Source: Embleya scabrispora DSM 41855 (GTDB taxonomy: Bacteria > Actinomycetota > Actinomycetes > Streptomycetales > Streptomycetaceae). Taken from it: a stretch of 64,000 bases of DNA. Made by a program: the position numbers and the translations under genes. Below are positions 16,663 through 27,000 of this stretch, in pieces. The stretch is from the NCBI RefSeq assembly GCF_000372745.1, contig NZ_KB889666.1, positions 1 through 64,000 on the forward strand, read 5' to 3'. The notes beneath the pieces are model-generated. The model saw only the letters and a program-made list of their open reading frames with translations. It searched no databases and had not been told where the DNA came from. Within the stretch, counting starts at the first letter, position 1. Each line of letters opens with the position of its first letter.

Positions 16663-19600
16663 ATGAACCTCGGCAGGCGGAGCCATCGGCGTCTCGTCCT
16701 TCTCAGGCCCGACATCTCCTTAGCGGACACCGCGGTCCGGACACTGGCGGAAGTCGCCCGACGGCTGAGTCGGGATCTGGTCCCCACAGCGACCGCGATC
16801 GACCCGACGGCTGTCGCCGTCCACACGCACGACGCGTCCGACGACACCGTCGGGCCCACCATGTACGTACGGATCGAGCCACCCGATCGACTGTCGCTCG
16901 AACTCCGATTTCCTCCCGGCGATGTGTGGGAGCGGGCCGCGTCGGCGGTCACCGAGATGCACACCGAACTGCTGGGCGCGGTGCTCACCGATCCGGACCC
17001 GGACCTCGATGAGGTCGCCGCGCTGTCCCGGGACACCGAGTCGGCGGTGCTCGGCCCGCTCGCCGGAACACGCGTGGACCACGGCCCCTACCGCAGCGTC
17101 CCGGAACGGATTCTGGCCGTCTGCCGCTCCGTTCCGGACGCCGTGGCGGTGTACGCAGCCGACGGAACCCTGACCTACCGGCAGTTCGTCGCCCACGCCG
17201 GCACGCTGGCCGCCCGGATCCGCGCCGCGGCACCGAGAACCGACGGATTCTTGCCCATTCTCGTCGCGGACGGCCTCGCTCTGCCGGTGTCGTGGGCCGC
17301 CGCGATGATCGCCGGGATCGGCTACGTGCCGATCGACCCCCGCTGGCCCCCACAGCGGATCGCCCACACTCTCGATCTCCTCGACGCCCCCGCGGTGCTG
17401 TGCGCCGACCCCGCCGCCGTCCCCGCCGCCCATCGCGACCGGGCGATCCGAGTCGAACTCGCCGAGCCCGACGAGGACATCGCCTTGGACGGCCCGCCCG
17501 ACCCGCCCCGCACGGCGCCGCACGACGTCGTCTACGGGGTGTACACCTCCGGTACCACGGGAACACCCGTGTGCGCGGTGAACCTGCACGGCGGCCTGGC
17601 GAACCGGCTGGCGTTCATGGACCGCTGGTTCGGACCCCCACCGGGTCGCGAAGTGGTGCTGCAGAACACTCGGCACACGTTCGATTCGGCTTTCTGGCAG
17701 CTGTTTTGGCCGCTGACCACCGGTGGCGCGACGGTGGTGCCCACCACCGGAGAGCATCTCGACCTGCAGCACACCATCGACCTCATCGACACCCACGGCG
17801 TGACCGTCACCGACTTCGTACCGGCGGTACTGGGCGCGCTGCTGACCCTGCTGGAACGACGACCGGCGACGGTCGAGCGGCTGCGATCGCTGCGACACCT
17901 CGTGGTCGGTGGCGAACAGATCAATCCGCAGGACGTACGGGCCCTGCGGGAGTTGCTGCCGGGGCTGCGCGTCAGCAACGCGTACGGGCCCTCGGAGGCG
18001 TCCATCGGCATGATCTTCCACGAGGTGACCGCCGAGGACGGCGACGACATCCCGCTGGGACGGCCCATCGACAACTGTGTCGCCGTCGTCGTCGATGTCG
18101 ACGGGCGGCCCCTGCCGCCCGGAGCGACCGGGGAGATCGTCATCGGCGGCGCCTGTGTCGGGGCCGGCTACCACGGCGAGCCCCACCGCACCGCGCAGCG
18201 CTTCTTCGCTTCCCCCACGTTCGGCCGGATGTACCGCACCGGTGATCTCGGGCACCTCGACACCGAGGGTCGCTTTCACTTCGCGGGACGCGTCGACCAG
18301 CAGATGAAGATCGGCGGGGTACGCATCGAGCCGGGCGAGATCGAGAACGTGTCCCTGGCCTGCAAGGGAGTTCGGCAGGCCGTCGCACTGGTCGCCGGGT
18401 CCGCCGAGAGTCGTGAGCTGGTGCTCGTGATCACCGGGACGGCGAGCGAGGAGGCGGTGCTCGCACATCTGCGGGCCGGACTGCCTCGTGCCTGCATCCC
18501 GCGACGCGTCGTGGTCGTCGAAGGGATGCCCCTGACCGAGGCGGGAAAGATCGACCGGCGGCAGCTGGCCCCGCGGGTCGAACAGCCCGACTCCCCGCCC
18601 CCCGCCATCGGCGCCGATCCCGTGCTGGCCATTCTCCGAACCGCCCTGCGGCGCCCGGACTTCGCAGCCGACGACGACTTCTTCGCCGCGGGAGGAAACT
18701 CACTGCAGGCGGTTGCGGCGGTGGTCGAGCTGAGCGACCGGTGCGGGACGGACATCGGGGTCCGGGACATGGTCGATCATCCGACGGCGACCGGTCTGCG
18801 TCGGCTGATCGCACGGCGCGGGCGCGACCCCATACCGTCCTCGGCCGAGTTGGTCGCCGCCGACCTCGCCGCCCTGGTGGCGATGCCGGCACCTCGCCAC
18901 GAGCGGCGAAGCCGGGCACCGCGCACGGTGCTGCTCACCGGCGCGACGGGGTTTGTCGGTACGCGGCTGCTCCACGAACTCTTCGAAAACACCGACCTGA
19001 CGGTGCTCTGCCTGACCCGCGGCAGGGACGATTCCCACGCGCGGGAACGTCTCCTTGAAGCCCTGTCCGCGCGCGGGCTCGACCACACCGGGTACGCCGG
19101 ACGGATCACCGCGATCGCCGGGGACCTGGCCCGACCCGGACTCGGGCTGACGGACACCCGCCGGCGCTCGCTCGCCGAGGAGTGTGACCTGATCGTCCAC
19201 GGCGGCGCCCTGGTCAACCTCTTGTACGACTACCGCGCGCACCGCGAGCCGAACGTGCTGGGCACGGCGGAGATGATCCGCCTCGCCCGGGAAGCCGGCG
19301 GCGTCCCCCTGCACCACATCTCGACCCTCGGAGTCCTGCACGACCACGCGCTGGCCGACGGCCGGCCCGTACCCGAAGACGTGGACATCACCACCGTGAC
19401 CCCACCGTCGAGCGGATACAGCCTGTCGAAGTGGGTGGCCGAGCAACTCGTACACGCCGCCGTCGACCTGCCCGTGACGGTGCTGCGCCTGGGCGAGGTC
19501 ATGCCCGCCGTCGACGCCCTCGCAGCACCCAACCCGACGGCGCTCACCCATCTGCTGCTCACCGCCTTCGACCGGCTGGGATCGGTGCCCCGGGCGACGA

Positions 19601-19959
19601 TCCGATCGGACTACAGCCCGGTCGACGCGATCGCACGGGCCATCGGCGAAGCGATCCGGGATCCGGCGATGCACGGACGTGCCGCGCACCTCTTCAGCCC
19701 GGGCAGCGTGCACTTCGACGAACTGGCCGGCGCGCACGCGGAGCGGGTTTCCTGCCTGCGTTTCCTGTCCCGGCTGCGCACCGCCGCAGCGGCCGGAGAC
19801 GCCGAGCTCGGCATGCTGCTCGCGATCGTCGAACACCGCGCCGGCGGCCGCCGCGACGACGAGGCGGACATGCGCGAGGTGCTCGAAAACCTCCTGCAGG
19901 ACAACCCCGCCCTGTTCACCACATCCAACACCCGCCCGAAGGAGCCCGTCGGTGCATGA
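16663..19959 (+). CDS. NRPS 1: adenylation-PCP-thioester reductase
   Basis: 1098-residue enzyme with the A-PCP-R layout of Lys2 and carboxylic-acid reductases. It would load one amino acid and release it reductively as an aldehyde or alcohol. Residues 1-140 look like a leftover C-terminal piece of a condensation domain (no HHxxxDG). The adenylation domain spans about 140-640, with YTSGTTGTPV at 294, NAYGPSEAS, MYRTGDLG and the A10 lysine in EAGKIDRRQL. The usual Lys-Gly of core A3 is replaced by Val-Cys. PCP: AAGGNSLQAV, Ser680. Reductase: NAD(P) motif TGATGFVGTRLL at about 759, Ser in HHISTLGV, and Tyr919/Lys923 in YSLSKWVAE. The specificity residues read by eye are DSWDVGAIG-K, which I cannot assign. 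Confidence 0.88.
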   Translation: MNLGRRSHRRLVLLRPDISLADTAVRTLAEVARRLSRDLVPTATAIDPTAVAVHTHDASDDTVGPTMYVRIEPPDRLSLELRFPPGDVWERAASAVTEMHTELLGAVLTDPDPDLDEVAALSRDTESAVLGPLAGTRVDHGPYRSVPERILAVCRSVPDAVAVYAADGTLTYRQFVAHAGTLAARIRAAAPRTDGFLPILVADGLALPVSWAAAMIAGIGYVPIDPRWPPQRIAHTLDLLDAPAVLCADPAAVPAAHRDRAIRVELAEPDEDIALDGPPDPPRTAPHDVVYGVYTSGTTGTPVCAVNLHGGLANRLAFMDRWFGPPPGREVVLQNTRHTFDSAFWQLFWPLTTGGATVVPTTGEHLDLQHTIDLIDTHGVTVTDFVPAVLGALLTLLERRPATVERLRSLRHLVVGGEQINPQDVRALRELLPGLRVSNAYGPSEASIGMIFHEVTAEDGDDIPLGRPIDNCVAVVVDVDGRPLPPGATGEIVIGGACVGAGYHGEPHRTAQRFFASPTFGRMYRTGDLGHLDTEGRFHFAGRVDQQMKIGGVRIEPGEIENVSLACKGVRQAVALVAGSAESRELVLVITGTASEEAVLAHLRAGLPRACIPRRVVVVEGMPLTEAGKIDRRQLAPRVEQPDSPPPAIGADPVLAILRTALRRPDFAADDDFFAAGGNSLQAVAAVVELSDRCGTDIGVRDMVDHPTATGLRRLIARRGRDPIPSSAELVAADLAALVAMPAPRHERRSRAPRTVLLTGATGFVGTRLLHELFENTDLTVLCLTRGRDDSHARERLLEALSARGLDHTGYAGRITAIAGDLARPGLGLTDTRRRSLAEECDLIVHGGALVNLLYDYRAHREPNVLGTAEMIRLAREAGGVPLHHISTLGVLHDHALADGRPVPEDVDITTVTPPSSGYSLSKWVAEQLVHAAVDLPVTVLRLGEVMPAVDALAAPNPTALTHLLLTAFDRLGSVPRATIRSDYSPVDAIARAIGEAIRDPAMHGRAAHLFSPGSVHFDELAGAHAERVSCLRFLSRLRTAAAAGDAELGMLLAIVEHRAGGRRDDEADMREVLENLLQDNPALFTTSNTRPKEPVGA

Positions 19960-20983
19960 CGAGGAGCGAGCGATGGTCGCCGACGAGCGAGAGACGCCGA
20001 TGCGAGAGCGCACCATGGGACGGCTCGGCTGGAAGGTCGGCGAGGTCGGCTACGGGATGTGGGGAATCGGCGGCGGTCCGGGCGGATTCACCGGATGGGA
20101 CTACGACATCGCCCCCAACGCCCTCGACCTCGCCGTGGACATGGGATGTACGTTCTTCGACACGGCCTGGGTCTACGGGCGCGGCAAGTCCGAGTCCCTG
20201 CTCGGCGAACTGCGCGACCGCCGGCCCGGCTCCGGAATACGGCTGGCCACCAAGGTTCCCCCGCTCAACCGCGAATGGCCCCCGCGCCCGCAGGACACCC
20301 TCGAGGACGTCTTCCCCCTCGATCACATCCTCGACTACACGCGCCGCAGCCTGGACAACCTCGGCGTCGACAGGATCGACCTCCTGCAGTTCCACGTCTG
20401 GGAGGACCGCTGGGCCGCGGATCCCGCCTGGCGGAAGGCCGTCACCCTGCTCAAGGAGCGGGATCTGATCGACGGATTCGGCATCAGCGTCAACCGCTGG
20501 GAGCCGACGAACTGCTTCGCCGCGCTCGACACCGGGCTGGTCGACTCGATCCAGGTCATCTACAACATCTTCGACCAGGCCCCCGAGGACGAGCTGTTCC
20601 CCCGCGCGATCGAGGAAGACATCGCGATCATCGCCAGGGTCCCCTTCGACGAGGGTTCCCTGACCGGGAACCTGAGCGCCGACACCGTGTTCCCACCCGA
20701 GGACTGGCGAGCCGTCTACTTCGGACCGGAGAACCTGCCACCCACCGTCGAACGCGTCGACGCGCTGCGGGGCCTGGTCCCCGCCGGCCGGACCCTGCCG
20801 GAACTGGCGCTGCGATTCGCACTGCACCACCCCGCCGTCTCCGTGGTCATCCCGGGCATGCGCCGCCCCGAGCACGTGCGCTCGAACCTGCGCGTGTCCG
20901 GATCGGATCCGCTGCCGCCGGACCTACTCGAAGCCCTGCGCGCCCACCGCTGGGACCGGCGGCCGACGCACTGGTCGATGTGA
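19952..20983 (+). CDS. Aldo/keto reductase
   Basis: 343-residue NADPH-dependent aldo/keto reductase. The GTG start has AAGGAG eight bases upstream and overlaps the end of NRPS 1 by eight bases. The catalytic tetrad is Asp70 and Tyr75 in FFDTAWVYGRGKSE, Lys101 in LATKV and His148 in LLQFHVWED; the nucleotide-binding C-terminus contains SVVIPGMRRPEHVRSNL. Placed between a thioester-reductase NRPS and a second NRPS, it most simply reduces the aldehyde released by NRPS 1 to an alcohol, or reduces a carbonyl intermediate. Several later ATG codons (for example MVADE) could be alternative starts, but the ribosome-binding site favours this one. Confidence 0.9.
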   Translation: MHDEERAMVADERETPMRERTMGRLGWKVGEVGYGMWGIGGGPGGFTGWDYDIAPNALDLAVDMGCTFFDTAWVYGRGKSESLLGELRDRRPGSGIRLATKVPPLNREWPPRPQDTLEDVFPLDHILDYTRRSLDNLGVDRIDLLQFHVWEDRWAADPAWRKAVTLLKERDLIDGFGISVNRWEPTNCFAALDTGLVDSIQVIYNIFDQAPEDELFPRAIEEDIAIIARVPFDEGSLTGNLSADTVFPPEDWRAVYFGPENLPPTVERVDALRGLVPAGRTLPELALRFALHHPAVSVVIPGMRRPEHVRSNLRVSGSDPLPPDLLEALRAHRWDRRPTHWSM

Positions 20984-21000
20984 AAACCGAGGAGACCCGG

Positions 21001-24000
21001 GTGACCCCAACCCATGACACGTCGCCCTCCACAGTCGACGGCGACGTCTGGTCGTCCCTGGCCACGCAGGCCGTCCGGACACCGCACGCGACGGCACTGG
21101 TCGACGCGCACGGCGAACTGGACTACGAGACCCTGTTCGACCTGGTCGCCGACCTGGCGGACCGACTGGCCGACGCAGGCGTTCGTCCGGGCGATCTCGT
21201 CGGAATCCCGCTACCGCGTGGCCGGGACGCCATCGTGGCCATCCTCGCGGTCCTGCGCGCCGGAGCCGGGTACGTACCGCTCGACCCGGTCTATCCGGCG
21301 GCCCGCCTGGACCTGATGATCGAGGAGACCCGGCCCCGCGCGCTGATCACGGCCGACGGCGTGCTGGCACTGGACGAGAGCGTGCGCAGGCGGGATCCCG
21401 CGTATGTCATCTTCACCTCCGGTTCGACGGGCCGGCCGAAGGGCGTCCTGGTCGGCCGTCGGCAACTCCGCGATTTCACGGAGGTCTTCGCGGACCGGTT
21501 CGCCTTCGCGGAAGGCGACCGGATCCTACAGTTCGCCTCGCTGAGCTTCGACACCAGCGTCGAGGAAATCTTCTGCCCACTGCTCCGGGGTGCCACCCTG
21601 GTCCTGCGCGACGACGACATGATCAGCAGACCGGACCTGTTCTTCGAACGCTGCGACGCGCTCGGGATCACCGTCCTGGACCTGCCGACCGCGTACTGGC
21701 ATCAGCTGGTCGCGGCCCTGGATCGGGGCGAGACCGCGCTCCCGGCCGCCGTGCGGTGCGTGATCATCGGTGGCGAGACCGCGCGGCCGGACGCGGTACG
21801 CCGCTGGCAGGCCGCGGTGGGCGGCGCCGCCCGGCTGTTCAACACGTACGGCCCCACCGAGACCACCGTGGGCGCCACGGCCGCAGACGTGACCGAGTGG
21901 TCGGGGGACGTGGTCCCGATCGGCCTCCCGCACCCGGGCGTGACCTGCCGGATCGGCGACGACGACGAGCTGCTGATCGGCGGCATCGGCGTGGTCGACG
22001 GCTACCTGAACCGCCCCGAGCTGACCGCCGAGCGGTTCGTCACGACCCCCGGCCGGGGCCGCGAATACCGCACCGGCGACCGGGTCCGCCGGTCCGCCGA
22101 CGGGCAACTCGAGTTCCTGGGACGGCTCGACAACCAGGTGAAGATCCGGGGCCACCGGGTCGAACCGGCCGAGGTCGAGGCGACGCTCCGCACGCTCGAC
22201 AACATCACCGACGCCGTGGTCCTGGTCGACGAGCACACCGGCCGCGCCAGGCTGATCGGCCACGTCGTCACCGACGCCACGACCGACCTCACCACGGTAC
22301 GCGCCGCCCTCGCCGACCTCGTACCCGCCCACCTCGTTCCCGCCGCCCTGATCGCGCACCCACGGTTTCCCCTGAACCCGCAAGGAAAGATCGACAAGGC
22401 GGCCCTCGCCGCGAAGGCGCCGCAGCAGCACGCTCCGGACATCGCCCGTACGGCGGCCGAACGGAGCGCGGGCACGCTGATGGGGGAGGTCCTCGGCGTC
22501 CCCGTCACGAGCGCGGGGGACGATTTCCTCACCCTCGGCGGCGATTCCCTGGACGCCGTACGCCTCATCGCCGCCCTACGGCTGCGGCACGGCGCGGAGC
22601 TGACCCTCACCCGGTGGTACGCGGATCCGACCGTCGCCGCGCTCGCCGGGCTGATCGACGGCGCGAAGGGGACGACGGGCGCGAAGACCGATCCTCCCAC
22701 CGGCACGCTCGCCGAGGGGGTCCCGCACAAGCTGAGCCCGATGCAACGCGACTACTGGATCGCCGAGCAACTCTGCGCCGATCTGCCCGTGTACACGCTG
22801 GGCATCAAGTATCGCTGGGCAGAACCGGTCGACGTCGCGGCGTTGACCACGGCGCTCGCGGAACTGTCCCGCAGGCACCCGCTGTTGCGAGCGCGCTTCC
22901 CCGACGACGGCACCGAGCCGAGTATGGTCGTCGCGCCTGCGGCACAGATCCCGCTGACGCTCGGCGAGCCGGATCGCGCCGGCATCGACTTCCGGGACGG
23001 CCCGGTCGCACACGCCTTCCTGAACGGCGACGAACTCGTCGTGATCGTGCATCACCTCGCCTTCGACGGATGGTCGGCGGGTGTGCTGGGGCAGGAACTC
23101 GCCGCCCTGTACCGGGCCATGCGCGAAGATGCGGACCCGGCCACCGTCCCCGGTCTGCCGCCGGCCGCCCCCGTGCCCGACCTCGCCGCCCGCAGCGCCG
23201 AAGCGAAGGGCGACGCGTCACTCGTCTCGTACTGGCGGGAGCGATTCGACGGCGCCGATCTCGATTCGGAGCTGCCCACCGACCGGCCTCGCCCGGCCAC
23301 CCCCTCGTACGCCGCCGGCCGCATCAGCCGCCCCCTCGATCCCGACCTGCTGGACCGGCTGCGTTCCTACGCCGGCGAACAGCGGGCAAGCCTGTTCATG
23401 GTGGTCCTGGCCGGGCTCCAGGTCGTACTGCACCGGTACACCGGACGCACCGACGTCACCGTGCTGGCACCGGTGGCCGGGCGGTCCACCGGTGAGTCGG
23501 CCTCGTTCATCGGCCCCGCGTTGAACGTCCTGCCGCTGCGCGGCGACGTGTCCGGCGATCCGTCGTTCGCCGAACTCGTCGCGCGAGTGCGGGACGCCGT
23601 CCTGGGCGACCTCGACCGCGGGCAACTCGCGCTGCCCGATCTGGTGGACGCCCTGGCGCGGCCCGGTGGTGCCAAGCGCCTGAGCCCGGTCATGCTGACC
23701 GTGCACAACACCCCGGCATCCGACGACCCGATCATGCTCTACGCCGGCGAGCTGGCACCGGCCGCGACCATGGTCGACCTGGCGATCGGCCTCGACTTCC
23801 CCGCCGACGGCGCGGTGCTGAATGCCGACTACGCCGCCGAACTCTTCGACGGCGCACGCGTCGAGGCGTTCCTCGACCACCTGCTGACCCTGCTCGACGC
23901 GGCGACCGGCGGGACCGGGGCCACCGCGGCGACCGGCGGGACGAGCACGCCGGTCACCCGGCTGCCGATGCTCACCGACGGCGAGCGCCGCCGCATCGTG

Positions 24001-27000
24001 CACGACTGGAACGACATCGTCGCCCCGATACCGGATGCCACCGCCGTACACCAGCTGTTCGAACGCCACGCCGCGGCCACGCCCGACGCGCCCGCGCTCA
24101 CCGTCGGCGGCGACACCCTCGGCTACGGGGAGTTGAACCGCCGGGCCAACAGGCTCGCCCGAAGACTGCGTCGGGAGGGAGTCCGGCCGGGCCACCGGGT
24201 GGCGATCAACCTGGATCGCGGCGTCGAACTCTTCACCGCGATGTGGGCGGTGCTCAAGTCGGGCGGTGCCTACGTGCCGCTGGATCCGGCCTACCCTCGC
24301 GACCGGCTGGACCACATGCTGGCCGACAGCGCGCCGACGGTCGTGATCAACCGCGACTACCTCGCCGGAGGACTCCCTGAAGGACCGCCCGAAGGACTCC
24401 TCGGGGGATTCCCCGAAGGACCTCTCGAAGGACTTCCCGAGGACGACGGCGATCCGCCCCTGTGCAACTCGGCCGACGATCCGGCGTATGTCATCTACAC
24501 CTCGGGATCCACCGGCAAGCCCAAGGGAGTTGTCGTCACACACGGCAACCTCGTCCACGCCGCCGGCATGTGGCAGCAGGCGTACCGGCTGCGCCCGGAG
24601 TGGACCTACCTGCAGGCGGCCAGCTTCTCCTTCGACATGTTCGTGGGCGAAACGCTCCGGGCGCATCTCAGCGGCGGCCGACTGGTGGTCGCCCCGCGCG
24701 AGACACTGCTCGACCCCGCCGATCTCCACGCGCTGATGAACACCGAGAACGTCAACTGCACCGAACTCGTGCCCGCGGTGCTGCGCGCGCTCCTCGACCA
24801 CACCGAGAGCAGCGGGGCGGATCTGTCGTTCGTCCGCCTGCTGATCGGCGGCGGCGAGAAGTGGCACGTCAAGGAGTACGAACTGGCGAAACGCCTCGTC
24901 GGCCCGGACAACCGCGTGGTCAATTCGTATGGTGTCACCGAGGCCACCGTCGACAACGTGCTTTTCGAAGGCTCGGTCGAACACCTCCCCGACGACGCGC
25001 CGTTGCCGATCGGACGGCCCTTCCCGAACAACCGGGTCTACGTCCTCGACGCGCATCGCCGGCCGGTTCCGGCGGGTGTGGTCGGCGAGCTGTATCTGGG
25101 CGGGCTCGGCGTCGTACCCGGCTATCACGACCGGCCCGAGCTGACCGCCGAGCGATTCGTGTCCGATCCGTTCGTCACCGCACCCGGCGCCCGGATGTAC
25201 CGCACCGGCGACTCGGCCCGGTTCCACCTCGACGGCACGGTCGACTTCCTCGGCAGGCTCGACGACCAGGTCAAGATCAACGGATACCGGATCGAGCTCG
25301 GCGAGATCGAGGCCCGCCTCGGCACGCCGGCGAACGTGGCGGCGTGCGCCGTGGCCGCACACCGGCCGACCGGCGGCATCAGCCGGCTCATCGGCTACGT
25401 GGTGACCCGCGACGGGGCGGATGCCGACGAGGCCGCCTACCGCGAGATGCTCGCCGCCGGTCTGCCCGCGCACATGGTTCCCACGCGTATCCTCACGCTG
25501 CCCGCACTTCCGTTGACGCCGAACGGGAAACTGGACCGGCGCGCACTGCCCGCCCCGGCCGGGACGGGGCCCGAGGTCGCCGTGACACTCGCTCGGACCG
25601 ACACCGAGAAGCGGATCGCGGCGATCTGGGCGGAGGTCCTCGGGGTTCCCGAACCCGGCATCGACGACAGCTTCTTCGCCCTCGGTGGCGACTCGTTCTC
25701 GGCTCTCAAGGTCGTCCGTCGCCTCGAACCGGCGCCCAGCCTGGTCGAGTTCTACCAACACGCCACCATCCGTCGACTGGCCGTACATTTGGGCGCGCGG
25801 TCGGAGGCCGGGCCCGCCGAGCAGCGGCTGCTGCAACGGCTCACCGCCACGGACGCCGACCCGGCGACCGGCGGGCACACCGTCGTCGCGGTGCCCTACT
25901 CCGGTGGCAGCGCCGTCGCCTATCAGCCGCTCGCCGACGCGCTTCCGACGAACTGGGCGCTGCGGGCAGTGGAGTTGCCCGGCCACGACCGATCCAGACC
26001 CGACGAGGAACCGGAGCCGATCGCCGTCGTCGCCGACCGCATCGTTGACGAAATGCGAACGATCGACGGCCCGGTCCTCCTCTACGGACACTGCCTCGGC
26101 GTCGCGCTCACCGTGGAGGTGGCACGGCGCGCCGAGGCCGCGGGCGTGCCGCTCGCCGGGGTCGCGCTCGGGGCGGGATTCCCGACCGCCCGGCTGCCGG
26201 GACGATTCTTCGACTGGATCTACCGGCACGTGCCGGTGGACCGCTTCACCTCCGACCGCGAATACCTGGCCTACCTCCGCGCGCGCGGTGGTTTCACCGA
26301 TCTGGACGACGAGGAGCAGGAGGCCTTCGTACTCCGCAACGTCCGGCACGACGCCCGCGACGCGGAGGAGTACTTCACGGCCGCGTACCGGCAGACGTAC
26401 CGCCCGCTGAAGGCTCCGGTGCTCACGGTCGTCGGCGCCCGCGACCGGGTCACCGAGCACTATCAGGAACGCCACCGGGAATGGCGGCACTTCACCGAGG
26501 GCGACCTGGGCCTGGTCGTGCTGCCGCGCGCGGGGCACTTCTTCCTCAAGAGCCACGCGGAGCCGCTCGCGGAGGCATTGGTGGCCGCCGTCGTCTCCGG
26601 CGCCCCGCAGTCGCCCACCGAGCCCACCGGCCGGCCGCCCACCGAGGTACAAACCCCGGCGCCGGGAACCGCACCCGATCTGCGCAAGTTCGCGCTGGTC
26701 GCGTTGGGTCAGCTCCTGTCGATGATGGGCAGCGGGCTGAGCACACTGGTACTGAGCATCTGGGTGCTCGACCGGACCGGCTCGCTCACCTCCTTCGCGG
26801 TGGTGAGCGCGATCGGACTGCTCCCCGGCATCCTCGTGGGGCCGGTCGCCGGGGCCGTCGCCGACCGGTGGGACCGCCGCAAGGTGATGCTCGCGAGCGA
26901 CACCACGGCCGGACTCTCGATGGCGGCCCTGGTCGTCCTCATGCACGGCGACGGCCTGCGTCTGTGGCACGTCTGTCTGGTCGTGTCGGTGACGTCGGTG

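Noticed and set aside
16720-18468. 582-codon frame antisense to NRPS 1
   Set aside because: Shadow frame; the sense strand carries all adenylation core motifs.
23900-23960. Gly/Thr/Ala repeats between the C and A2 domains of NRPS 2
   Set aside because: Ordinary flexible interdomain linker; the short repeat is not regular enough to call.
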